A stretch of DNA of 56,808 bases from a virus. The stretch spans positions 1 to 56,808 of IMG/VR virus record IMGVR_UViG_3300042448_001281; one strand, 5' to 3'. This document shows positions 48,721 through 55,145 of the stretch, piece by piece. The notes under the pieces are model-generated. The model made no database searches. It saw only the letters and a list, made by a program, of their open reading frames with translations, and had not been told where the DNA came from. Position numbers and translations under genes: made by a program. The number at the start of each line of letters is the position of its first letter. Within the stretch, counting starts at the first letter, position 1.

Positions 48721-49026
48721 ATGTTAATAATACAAAACATAGATAAAATAAAAAGTAAATTACAACAAAAGGTAATCATTGAGGAATTTGAATTAGTATA
48801 TAGATTCTACATTGATAACCCAAATTACTTAGGTGGCAAGAATGGTATATGGCAACCAATGAAGTGGGAAATTACATTGAGTAGAGTTCATCCACCTGAT
48901 ATAAATCATCCACATAGAAACTACTATCTATTATCAAATGGTAAAAAACAAATATGGTTACTACCAAATGAAATAACACTAGATAAGATAGTGGATAGTA
49001 TTAAATTAATGGGATTCTTAAATTAA
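48721..49026 (+). CDS. M-L-x-I-K-N family protein, copy 4
   Basis: Starts M-L-I-I-Q-N-I-D-K-I-K. It ends K-Q-I-W-L-L-P-N-E-I-T then a helix. The ATG follows the G-rich hairpin by about 40 nt. Confidence 0.6.
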   Translation: MLIIQNIDKIKSKLQQKVIIEEFELVYRFYIDNPNYLGGKNGIWQPMKWEITLSRVHPPDINHPHRNYYLLSNGKKQIWLLPNEITLDKIVDSIKLMGFLN

Positions 49027-49031
49027 ACATA

Positions 49032-49376
49032 ATGCTGATAATAAAAAACATAGATAGAATAAAGCATAAGGTAATACAATTCGGTGGTGAGACATGGACG
49101 ATAGCAGGTGTAAAAGAAGCTGGTTTGTTAGATGGTGATTATTATCAATTCAGTATACATTCATTTTTTGGTAATAAGATGGTACATATATTTTTGAATA
49201 GAGAAACGAAAGGTGAAAAGCAGAAGGAGCAAGAGTATTATCACTATGAGGGTAGAGGTGAATACTATGAATTGATAAGTAGCTGGGATAGTGATATGGT
49301 TACAATAAATAAAGAGTTATTAAGTAAGGAAGGATTATTAATGTTTATGCAAAAAATGTTAGAAACAATAAAATAA
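49032..49376 (+). CDS. M-L-x-I-K-N family protein, copy 5
   Basis: Starts M-L-I-I-K-N-I-D-R-I-K. I-A-G-V-K-E-A matches I-I-G-V-K-E-H in copy 3, and the C-terminal helix is L-L-M-F-M-Q-K-M-L. 114 aa. Confidence 0.6.
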   Translation: MLIIKNIDRIKHKVIQFGGETWTIAGVKEAGLLDGDYYQFSIHSFFGNKMVHIFLNRETKGEKQKEQEYYHYEGRGEYYELISSWDSDMVTINKELLSKEGLLMFMQKMLETIK

Positions 49377-49382
49377 GATACA

Positions 49383-49715
49383 ATGTTAAAGATACAAAAT
49401 ATAAATAAGATAAAAGGGTTGACAGTGAATGGTTGTAAAGTATTAGATATAGAATATAATACTATACAAAGAGGATATATTTTTACAATGGAAGATACAC
49501 ATGGTTTAAATTCAGAAAAAACAGGCCAGTTTTTAATTAAATTATTAGATACCAATTATGAAGTAGATGAATATGAATTTTTTATAATGGGATGGAAGGT
49601 AGCAACTGAACGAAGTGTCACTAAAGAAAAAATCCGTAATATGAATGGATTTGCAAATCAAATGTATGAACTGATTGAGAGAGGTGTTAAAGTTTTAAAA
49701 AGTTATAATAAATAA
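49383..49715 (+). CDS. M-L-x-I-K-N family protein, copy 6
   Basis: Starts M-L-K-I-Q-N-I-N-K-I-K, with I-E-Y-N-T-I-Q-R-G-Y-I-F-T-M strands and a C-terminal helix. 110 aa. Confidence 0.6.
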   Translation: MLKIQNINKIKGLTVNGCKVLDIEYNTIQRGYIFTMEDTHGLNSEKTGQFLIKLLDTNYEVDEYEFFIMGWKVATERSVTKEKIRNMNGFANQMYELIERGVKVLKSYNK

Positions 49716-49721
49716 AACCAT

Positions 49722-50045
49722 ATGTTAGTAATAAAGAATTGTGAAAAACTAAAAGGTGAGGAAGTCCTTAATTTTAGAACGGCGGAAAGGTATGAGATAG
49801 AAGGGATGTATGAAGATAGTGATTGTTATAAAATACATTTACGGTCCGTACATAAACCAATAGTAGATGAGGTATTTATACTATTAAGAAATAAAGTCCA
49901 AAACGAAAGCGGTTTTACATATAATTACTATACCCTATACAATAGTAATGAACCACAAAGCAGGCAGAATGTAACAATGGATATGATAAGATTAAAAGAA
50001 ATGTTGTTACACTCAATAGAACAAATCTTAAAAATGAGAAACTAA
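49722..50045 (+). CDS. M-L-x-I-K-N family protein, copy 7
   Basis: Starts M-L-V-I-K-N-C-E-K-L-K. The middle D-S-D-C-Y-K-I-H-L-R-S matches the Y-Y-Q-F-x-I/F-x-H pattern of copies 5 and 35386. Ends in a helix M-I-R-L-K-E-M-L-L-H-S-I-E-Q-I-L. Confidence 0.6.
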   Translation: MLVIKNCEKLKGEEVLNFRTAERYEIEGMYEDSDCYKIHLRSVHKPIVDEVFILLRNKVQNESGFTYNYYTLYNSNEPQSRQNVTMDMIRLKEMLLHSIEQILKMRN

Positions 50046-50050
50046 AAACA

Positions 50051-50323
50051 ATGTCGGTAGTAAAAATAATAATCATAATACTATTCAGTCTATTGAGTAT
50101 AAAAGTAAAAGGACAGAGTATAGAGAAACAAAACGAAGATACACTTACTCAATCAATATACTATCAACACACTATCATAAACACAAAGAGAATAAGTGTG
50201 TATGGGTATAGTTCATATGATTTAAACTTTGGAGATGAGAGTGGTATAGGTATTGTATATAGTATAAGGTATAGAAATAAAAAAAAGAAACTAAAACAAA
50301 TAAGATATGAATATAATAAATAA
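50051..50323 (+). CDS. Exported small protein
   Basis: A signal peptide is likely (V-V-K-I-I-I-I-I-L-F-S-L-L-S-I-K-V-K-G-Q). The mature part is beta-like with Y/S/G-rich strands (I-S-V-Y-G-Y-S-S-Y-D-L-N-F-G). No family recognised. Confidence 0.55.
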   Translation: MSVVKIIIIILFSLLSIKVKGQSIEKQNEDTLTQSIYYQHTIINTKRISVYGYSSYDLNFGDESGIGIVYSIRYRNKKKKLKQIRYEYNK

Positions 50324-50486
50324 AATCTCTAATATGGATGGGATAGACGAATATATCCTATTAAGTAAAGAGAGTATAGATAGGTTAGTGAATGATAGTA
50401 AGAGACTGGATGATAAGAGCCAAAAGTTAATCGTACAAATGAGTAAATGGATGTATGATAACGATATGATTGAATACGAAGATTAA
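50307..50486 (+). CDS. Hypothetical small helical protein (59 aa)
   Basis: Acidic helix (D-E-Y-I-L-L-S-K-E-S-I-D-R-L-V-N-D-S-K-R). The start overlaps the previous stop; 50334 is an alternative. Confidence 0.45.
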   Translation: MNIINKISNMDGIDEYILLSKESIDRLVNDSKRLDDKSQKLIVQMSKWMYDNDMIEYED

Positions 50487-50498
50487 ATAAAAAATACA

Positions 50499-50783
50499 AT
50501 GTTAAGTTATAGTGAAGATTTTGATTCCATAATTCATGTAAGAGTAAACGGAGAAACAATTATGGAATTAGAGAGAATATATGAAGTAGATGAAAATAAA
50601 AATTCTTATAGTGAAGTAGTTAATCAATGTAGGTTAATGAACATATTGAATAAAAAGCAGAAAGGATATGTACGGATTGAGAATGTAGAGTTATGGCAGT
50701 GTATATGGTATAGGGATAGTGGAATGTATGAGGAAATTCGTCTAACTACAATTAAAGTAAATAATAAAAGAAAAAGGGTATAA
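50499..50783 (+). CDS. Hypothetical protein, possible divergent family member
   Basis: 94 residues starting M-L-S-Y-S-E-D-F. It lacks the I-K-N motif but lies inside the array and has a basic end. Family membership is uncertain. Confidence 0.45.
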   Translation: MLSYSEDFDSIIHVRVNGETIMELERIYEVDENKNSYSEVVNQCRLMNILNKKQKGYVRIENVELWQCIWYRDSGMYEEIRLTTIKVNNKRKRV

Positions 50784-50786
50784 AGT

Positions 50787-51077
50787 ATGTTGATAATAAA
50801 AAACCTATATAAGATAAGACACCAACCGATAGTAGAAGGATGGATAGTATTTGATGTAGGATTGATAAGTAATACATTGGAGTACGAATTTATTTTACAC
50901 AATACAATAGGGAATGCAATACAACGGGTTTATTTAGAAAGAGTAAAATCGAATCATAGATGGTATAGGTTATATACGGAAAGGAGAGGCAAAAGATATG
51001 TTCAATTAGTAACGAAAGAAACAATACAAAATATAAAAGAATTATTAGAACACATACAAGTAGTAGGAATAAATTAA
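50787..51077 (+). CDS. M-L-x-I-K-N family protein, copy 8
   Basis: Starts M-L-I-I-K-N-L-Y-K-I-R; ends K-R-Y-V-Q-L-V-T-K-E-T-I then a helix I-K-E-L-L-E-H-I. 96 aa. Last member of the array. Confidence 0.6.
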   Translation: MLIIKNLYKIRHQPIVEGWIVFDVGLISNTLEYEFILHNTIGNAIQRVYLERVKSNHRWYRLYTERRGKRYVQLVTKETIQNIKELLEHIQVVGIN

Positions 51078-51097
51078 TAAAACAAAACAAAATAAAA

Positions 51098-51241
51098 ATG
51101 GAAAAGATTAAAAAGATTTGGAATTTAGTGTATGTACCAACGGCATTTATTTTAGGTGGATTGAATATGTGGATAGGTGAAACGGGTATAGGTTGTCTAT
51201 TTATTTTATTTGCAACGAATGAAACAATAAATAAAGATTAG
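51098..51241 (+). CDS. Small membrane protein (47 aa)
   Basis: Hydrophobic segments V-P-T-A-F-I-L-G-G-L-N-M-W and I-G-C-L-F-I-L-F-A-T suggest one or two membrane helices. Confidence 0.45.
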   Translation: MEKIKKIWNLVYVPTAFILGGLNMWIGETGIGCLFILFATNETINKD

Positions 51242-51538
51242 AGGATATCATAATAGCTAAAAGATATATCAATATACTAATATACATATTTTGATATATA
51301 CATACATAATAATAAGGTCCGATGTATGATATTTTACCACTTACTCCCACATTCACCCACAATTCAACACACATAAGGGATACAAAGAACTATCATATTA
51401 AATAAAACCTATTAAAGTAGTTTTCAGTCCTTATCCATTCACATTGTCGGACCGCAAAATTTTTTAGGGAATATTTTTACATAGTTAGTTCACACAAAAA
51501 AGAAACCTTTAATATTTGGTAGTGTAAAATAAATTTCG
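51242..51538 (+). other. AT-rich gap without a gene
   Basis: The gap is mostly AT-rich and repeats of TATA type occur at its start (51262-51310). A pair GGTCCG (51316) and CGGACC (51448) could form a loose inverted repeat. No ORF is supported. It ends at the promoter at 51515. Confidence 0.5.
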
Positions 51539-51546
51539 TATCTTTG
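51515..51546 (+). promoter_or_regulatory. Bacteroidota-type promoter
   Basis: TTTG at 51515-51518 and TATCTTTG at 51539-51546, spacing 20 nt. It reads into the RNA at 51552. Confidence 0.82.
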
Positions 51547-51551
51547 GTATA

Positions 51552-51646
51552 ACAGACTGGGACAGAATATAATACATAATATTCTCAATCGTTGCTAGTT
51601 ACTCCTTTTTACCCTTTGATAAGTGCAACACCCGGTCTGTTTTTTA
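51552..51646 (+). ncRNA. Small RNA or attenuator leader before 51661 gene
   Basis: The 5' end ACAGACTGGG (51552-51561) pairs with CCCGGTCTGT (51631-51640), followed by a T run, so the RNA closes on itself and ends as a terminator. An inner hairpin GAATAT/ATATTC is at 51565-51584. The promoter just upstream would start it near 51551. It ends 14 nt before the HEWCH gene, so it is either a 95-nt sRNA or a leader that controls read-through. Confidence 0.5.
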
Positions 51647-51660
51647 TAAAAGCCAATTTA

Positions 51661-52020
51661 ATGAATATAAAAGAATTTAAAAGAAATCATGCATTGAGAG
51701 TAATGACTTGGTGCAAACACAATATAGGCCTGAATGGTAGGAGACACTATTTACCTATATTAGAATGGCATAGTTCTGGCGAAGATTGTGGCGATTATGA
51801 TTTTGAAGATAATATTATTTCGGTTTATAAATCGCAACACAATTCAGTTTTAGAAATTATTCATACCATAATTCACGAGTGGTGTCACTACAAACAAAGC
51901 AAACAAAAATATTATAAATTTGATGAAGAGCTTGGTTACAATAAAAATCCTTTAGAAATTCAGGCAGATAAAATTGCGAATGAATTAAAATTTAAATGTA
52001 GAAAAGATTTATTTTATTAA
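51661..52020 (+). CDS. Zinc-metallopeptidase-like protein (HEWCH)
   Basis: The start at 51661 follows the terminator-like leader; the ATG at 51592 lies inside that RNA. I-I-H-E-W-C-H-Y-K-Q at 70-79 is the zinc site and L-E-I-Q-A-D-K-I-A near 98-106 gives the third ligand. It resembles the 32021 protein in layout (119 aa) and may be SprT/ImmA-like. Confidence 0.62.
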   Translation: MNIKEFKRNHALRVMTWCKHNIGLNGRRHYLPILEWHSSGEDCGDYDFEDNIISVYKSQHNSVLEIIHTIIHEWCHYKQSKQKYYKFDEELGYNKNPLEIQADKIANELKFKCRKDLFY

Positions 52021-52104
52021 TTCTATCGTGACGTCCGACAAAATGAATAAAAGTAAAGTAATCCCTTTACCGAATCCCGGAAAAGTAAAGTTATAGCTAG
52101 ACTT

Positions 52105-52305
52105 TATAACTCATTGGAAATCAACCACTTAGAAAATCCCTATAAAATACTGATAATCAACGAGTTATAACTTGCTGATAATCAATTAGTTGTGTAAAGT
52201 ACTGAAAATCAATCAGTTATGCAATCCGTTGATTATCAGCAAGTTATGTCCGGTCCTAACATATAACAAAAAAACATATATGTAACTTGTTGATTATCTA
52301 TAAAA
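52105..52305 (+). repeat. Palindromic repeat cluster E (about six sites)
   Basis: Sites lie near 52105, 52149, 52170, 52200, 52222 and 52281, with cores such as TGATAATCAACGAGTTAT, CTGATAATCAATTAGTT and GTTGATTATCAGCAAGTTA. This is the densest cluster and includes both orientations. Confidence 0.75.
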
Positions 52306-52328
52306 AACTTTTAAAAATAGTTTGCCCG

Positions 52329-52362
52329 TTTGCCTTTTGTATTAAAAAAAGTCGTATCTTTA
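52329..52362 (+). promoter_or_regulatory. Bacteroidota-type promoter linked to palindromes (weaker)
   Basis: TATCTTTA at 52355-52362 is preceded by TTTG at 52329-52332, spacing 22 nt, slightly long. The leader ends in AAAAAAATTATATATGAA. Confidence 0.6.
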
Positions 52363-52409
52363 TGTATTGAGTTGAGAGATTGACTCGTCACATTAAAAAA
52401 AAATTATAT

Positions 52410-52784
52410 ATGAATAGTAGATTAACAAACCAATTTAGTGAAGTGGCTTTCAATACTGCCAGAAATGAGAAACCCGTTTATTTAAATTTCGCGGCGAGTA
52501 AAATGAGTCAGGCAGTTAAACCTAATTCAGTAGTAGAATTTAAAGACTTTATGGGTCGTTCGCATAAGGTAGTATGTAAGAACAATACCGAAATTAAAAA
52601 GGCGATGGCTTTCTTTAGTGAATTGAAAAAAGAGTCTTTAGCTATTACGCGTATTATCGCACAATATCCAATGAGTTACGGACAAGTAACAAAGAAATTT
52701 ATTCCTGAAGTTAGACGTGAGTTGAAAGGTATTGGGTTAAATAACAAAAGTATTGAAAAGGTCCTTATTATGTATTGGGCCTAG
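52410..52784 (+). CDS. Hypothetical basic protein
   Basis: 124 residues, Lys-rich, with A-S-K-M-S-Q-A-V-K-P-N-S and E-V-R-R-E-L-K-G-I-G-L-N-N-K-S-I helices. The start at 52410 fits the conserved leader; the ATG/TTG upstream is in the leader. No family recognised, but it may bind DNA. Confidence 0.55.
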   Translation: MNSRLTNQFSEVAFNTARNEKPVYLNFAASKMSQAVKPNSVVEFKDFMGRSHKVVCKNNTEIKKAMAFFSELKKESLAITRIIAQYPMSYGQVTKKFIPEVRRELKGIGLNNKSIEKVLIMYWA

Positions 52785-52832
52785 TTCTTTGACATTTTGG
52801 TTTTTCTTTTTTTCACAAATTAAATTTTTTAT

Positions 52833-52928
52833 ATGATTACAATTTTAGAGTTTATGATTATCGCGGTTAGTACAATTTTTGTATACGCATTTATTAAGAC
52901 AGTAGTAGAAACAATTAAAAGCAAATAG
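52833..52928 (+). CDS. Small membrane peptide (31 aa)
   Basis: Helix I-L-E-F-M-I-I-A-V-S-T-I-F-V-Y-A-F-I-K, then a short basic tail. Its leader contains ACAAATTAAATTTTTT, also found at 55031. Confidence 0.45.
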   Translation: MITILEFMIIAVSTIFVYAFIKTVVETIKSK

Positions 52929-52932
52929 TAGT

Positions 52933-53250
52933 ATGAATAGGAAAAAACGAATTGATAGAAATCATATCATATACGAATTAACTAACACAATCAACGGCAA
53001 ACAATATTTAGGTATTACTCAAGCAATAGGTAGAAGGTTTAACTATTCAGTTTTACGAAGATTTCAAAAACACGTTAGTAGAGCAAAGCAAGAAGATTGG
53101 GGCTGGGCGTTGTATAAGGATATGAGAAAATTTGGACCTGATGTTTATGATGTTTGTTTGATTGAAGTAGTGAGAGGTAAAGCAGAAGCACATAAAATAG
53201 AAACGGAATTATTACAACGATACGAATACAAATTAAATTCAACACACTAA
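52933..53250 (+). CDS. GIY-YIG nuclease-like protein
   Basis: I-I-Y-E-L-T-N-T-I-N-G-K-Q-Y-L-G-I-T at residues 12-29 is the GIY-YIG motif, followed by G-R-R-F (catalytic Arg) and E-A-H-K-I-E-T-E-L near 90. At 105 aa it is a single catalytic domain with no DNA-binding extension. It may be a homing or repair nuclease, or an anti-defence protein. Confidence 0.75.
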   Translation: MNRKKRIDRNHIIYELTNTINGKQYLGITQAIGRRFNYSVLRRFQKHVSRAKQEDWGWALYKDMRKFGPDVYDVCLIEVVRGKAEAHKIETELLQRYEYKLNSTH

Positions 53251-53261
53251 AAAATAAAACA

Positions 53262-53549
53262 ATGAGTAAAAACGAATTAACAAACGAAGAACAAATAGCA
53301 ATGCAATTATTTAGCGTAGTATGTGCAGTGTTACAAAGCAACCACACGCCACTAATAACAACGGCGGCAACAATGCAAACTTTAGAAAAGATTTTCAATG
53401 AAGAAGATGGTCCCTTTATGGCAAATGAAAATTCACGACAAATGACTGTAGCAATGATTGATATAGCTAATGGCATTATAAGAAAGAAAGAAAAGGAATT
53501 AAGGGCAGAAGAAGGAGCGGATATTTTAGGTAACATTAACTGGAACTAA
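53262..53549 (+). CDS. Hypothetical protein
   Basis: 95 residues, helical, with E-E-Q-I-A-M-Q-L-F-S-V-V-C-A-V-L. No family recognised. The base use (more GC, for example ACGGCGGC) differs from its neighbours. Confidence 0.5.
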   Translation: MSKNELTNEEQIAMQLFSVVCAVLQSNHTPLITTAATMQTLEKIFNEEDGPFMANENSRQMTVAMIDIANGIIRKKEKELRAEEGADILGNINWN

Positions 53550-53552
53550 TAA

Positions 53553-53566
53553 AGGACCGGTAACAA
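53553..53566 (+). repeat. Short motif AGGACCGGTAACAA (copy 1)
   Basis: Same 14-base sequence as 54034-54047, just after a stop codon. A related CCGGTCCT is at 52250. Confidence 0.5.
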
Positions 53567-53594
53567 TAAACAAAAAACAATAAAACATAAACAA

Positions 53595-54035
53595 ATGAGT
53601 ACAAAATTAAACAAAGTAAATTTCTATTTCGGACAAGCTAATAATGGTCGTAATGCAAATGATGTATCGTTAAAACAAAGTGATATTAAACATTTTCAAC
53701 CTGGTACGATTGTAGTAGAATTATATAAAGATAATGTATCGGATGAATGGTACACTAATAAAATATTTGAAGTTAGTGGCAATGTATATAAAACAAATAC
53801 AGCTGTGAATACCGGTACGACTGCCGATTATTGTTATTCGGTACCTGTAAGGACTGTAATGGAATCTAAAAATAAAATCTATATTAAACAAATTGCTAAA
53901 TCAACTGGTAATCGCAATTGGTCTGGCTTATGTTATGGTAATACTTTATTAAATTTAAATAACGATAAAACGTCAAAAGATTTAATGTATAAAATGTATG
54001 AACGCATTGTAGGTCTAATGCTTAGAAACAAATAG
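53595..54035 (+). CDS. Hypothetical protein
   Basis: 146 residues, beta-rich (V-N-F-Y-F-G-Q-A-N-N-G-R-N, V-V-E-L-Y-K-D-N-V) with a C-terminal helix. No family recognised. The leader is A-rich. Confidence 0.5.
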   Translation: MSTKLNKVNFYFGQANNGRNANDVSLKQSDIKHFQPGTIVVELYKDNVSDEWYTNKIFEVSGNVYKTNTAVNTGTTADYCYSVPVRTVMESKNKIYIKQIAKSTGNRNWSGLCYGNTLLNLNNDKTSKDLMYKMYERIVGLMLRNK

Positions 54036-54047
54036 GACCGGTAACAA
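54034..54047 (+). repeat. Short motif AGGACCGGTAACAA (copy 2)
   Basis: Identical to 53553-53566, overlapping the stop of the 53595 gene. Confidence 0.5.
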
Positions 54048-54079
54048 AAATAAATTCTTTAAAAAATAAATAACACAAT

Positions 54080-54655
54080 ATGAAATTAACAGCACAACAA
54101 TTTAGATCATTCAAAGGTATGACAAATGCAAACGGATTAGATACAGCAATCGCAGTATACATAAACCACGCACATAAACAAAAGATAGCAGATATGGTCG
54201 CATCATTTGGTATTAATACAATAAACCAATTTTGTAAATTTAATTTTGAAGAATACGAAATGAGCTTCGGTAAGTTAATAGCATTGACAGATTTGCAAAC
54301 AGCATTAAAAAAGCATATGAAAAAGAAAGTAACAAAAGTAGTAGCAAAGCGTAAAGCAACAACAGCAAAGGTTGCAAAGAAGGCGGTAGCTAAGAAAGTA
54401 ACAAAGAAACAAAGTATAAAAGAAAAACTATTTAACCAATATAAGGTAGTGACACAATATAGTGAAAACTTAATGCAAGATATCTATTCAGTAGTATATA
54501 GAACAAAGGAACTAAAAAGATTTGTAAACACTAACCTAGCTAATAAGTACATAGAGCAAGAGGTCCTATTGAAGATGAACGAACACGCAGTGAAAGAGCC
54601 TAAGAAAATAAAAGGCATTACAAAAGAATTGAAAGAAGAATTTGAAACACTATAA
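54080..54655 (+). CDS. Lys/Ala-rich H1-like DNA-binding candidate
   Basis: 191 residues. A helical N-terminal domain is followed, near residues 86-120, by K-K-V-T-K-V-V-A-K-R-K-A-T-T-A-K-V-A-K-K and K-K-V-T-K-K, a linker like histone H1 tails, then a helical C-terminal domain. It may compact DNA, like the Hc1-like protein at 7844. No family can be named with confidence. Confidence 0.55.
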   Translation: MKLTAQQFRSFKGMTNANGLDTAIAVYINHAHKQKIADMVASFGINTINQFCKFNFEEYEMSFGKLIALTDLQTALKKHMKKKVTKVVAKRKATTAKVAKKAVAKKVTKKQSIKEKLFNQYKVVTQYSENLMQDIYSVVYRTKELKRFVNTNLANKYIEQEVLLKMNEHAVKEPKKIKGITKELKEEFETL

Positions 54656-54667
54656 AAAAATATTTGG

Positions 54668-54888
54668 CAAGGTATTGTAGCAGATTAACTACTCGAAGGC
54701 AGTATGCGAGAGTGAAGACTGGCCATAGTATTAGAAGATAAAAGGTTACCCTTGAACTAAACCATGTTTTTGAACCTTATCTAATATGATTATATAGTGA
54801 GCTACTACGAAGGACATATCACTAATGGCATAGTAAAAACGCAAGAAAAATAATTTTAACCGGGATGTTTCTACATTCCGGTTTTTTC
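54668..54888 (+). ncRNA. Structured RNA candidate with terminator
   Basis: Stems visible by eye: CTCG/CGAG near 54692-54710, AGATA plus AGGTT (54736-54747) with AACCT plus TATCT (54773-54782), TAGTGA/TCACTA (54795-54824) and a possible long-range GTAGC (54677) / GCTAC (54801). It ends with the terminator at 54858. No promoter of the usual type is seen just upstream, so it may be processed from a longer transcript. Confidence 0.45.
54858..54888 (+). terminator. Rho-independent terminator
   Basis: AACCGGGATG (54858-54867) pairs with CATTCCGGTT (54874-54883), one G-T pair; six T follow. Confidence 0.9.
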
Positions 54889-54908
54889 ATGTCCTCTCAA
54901 AACCAATC

Positions 54909-55000
54909 ATAGCAAGGGTCCTATCCAATCACACACAAAGCAATGCCAGCAAGGGTTTCATCGATTCGCCGCAAACGTAGTGCCAGCAAGGGTTTGGTGA
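54909..55000 (+). repeat. Three copies of AGCAAGGGT at 37-nt period
   Basis: AGCAAGGGT starts at 54911, 54948 and 54985, exactly 37 nt apart; copies 2 and 3 extend to GCCAGCAAGGGTTT. The intervening bases differ. Confidence 0.55.
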
Positions 55001-55145
55001 GAGTGGAGATTCTCCATTTCTTGTAAGTCGACAAATTAAATTTTTTTTATATATGAACCAGGTACACACATATTGTTGGGTAAAAATTTTCACTCTAGGG
55101 AAATGATATATTTATAAAGGTAGTACCTTATTTAACAATGTTATA

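Larger units (their letters stand above)
52021..52409 (+). promoter_or_regulatory. Long regulatory gap before the 52410 gene
   Basis: A 389-nt gap with palindrome cluster E (about six sites) and a promoter-like element near 52329-52362. There is no ORF. Confidence 0.75.
54656..55145 (+). other. Gene-free region with structured RNA, 37-nt repeats and leader
   Basis: 490 nt without an ORF that can be supported. It holds an RNA candidate (54668-54888), a three-copy 37-nt repeat (54909-55000) and an AT-rich leader to the 55146 gene. A 17-codon ORF at 55054 seems too short to be counted. Confidence 0.6.

Noticed and set aside
51592-51660. Longer start for the HEWCH protein
   Set aside because: The 23 added residues are coded inside the self-closing leader RNA and terminator.
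53075-53536. Minus-strand ORF of 153 codons
   Set aside because: It runs opposite the GIY-YIG gene and its neighbour and has a low-complexity hydrophobic composition.
54909-55000. Small CRISPR array
   Set aside because: Repeats are only 9-14 nt with a 37-nt period and no cas genes; real units are longer and more conserved.
55054-55107. 17-codon ORF after the ACAAATTAAAT leader
   Set aside because: Too short and without family support; listed only as a leader similarity.
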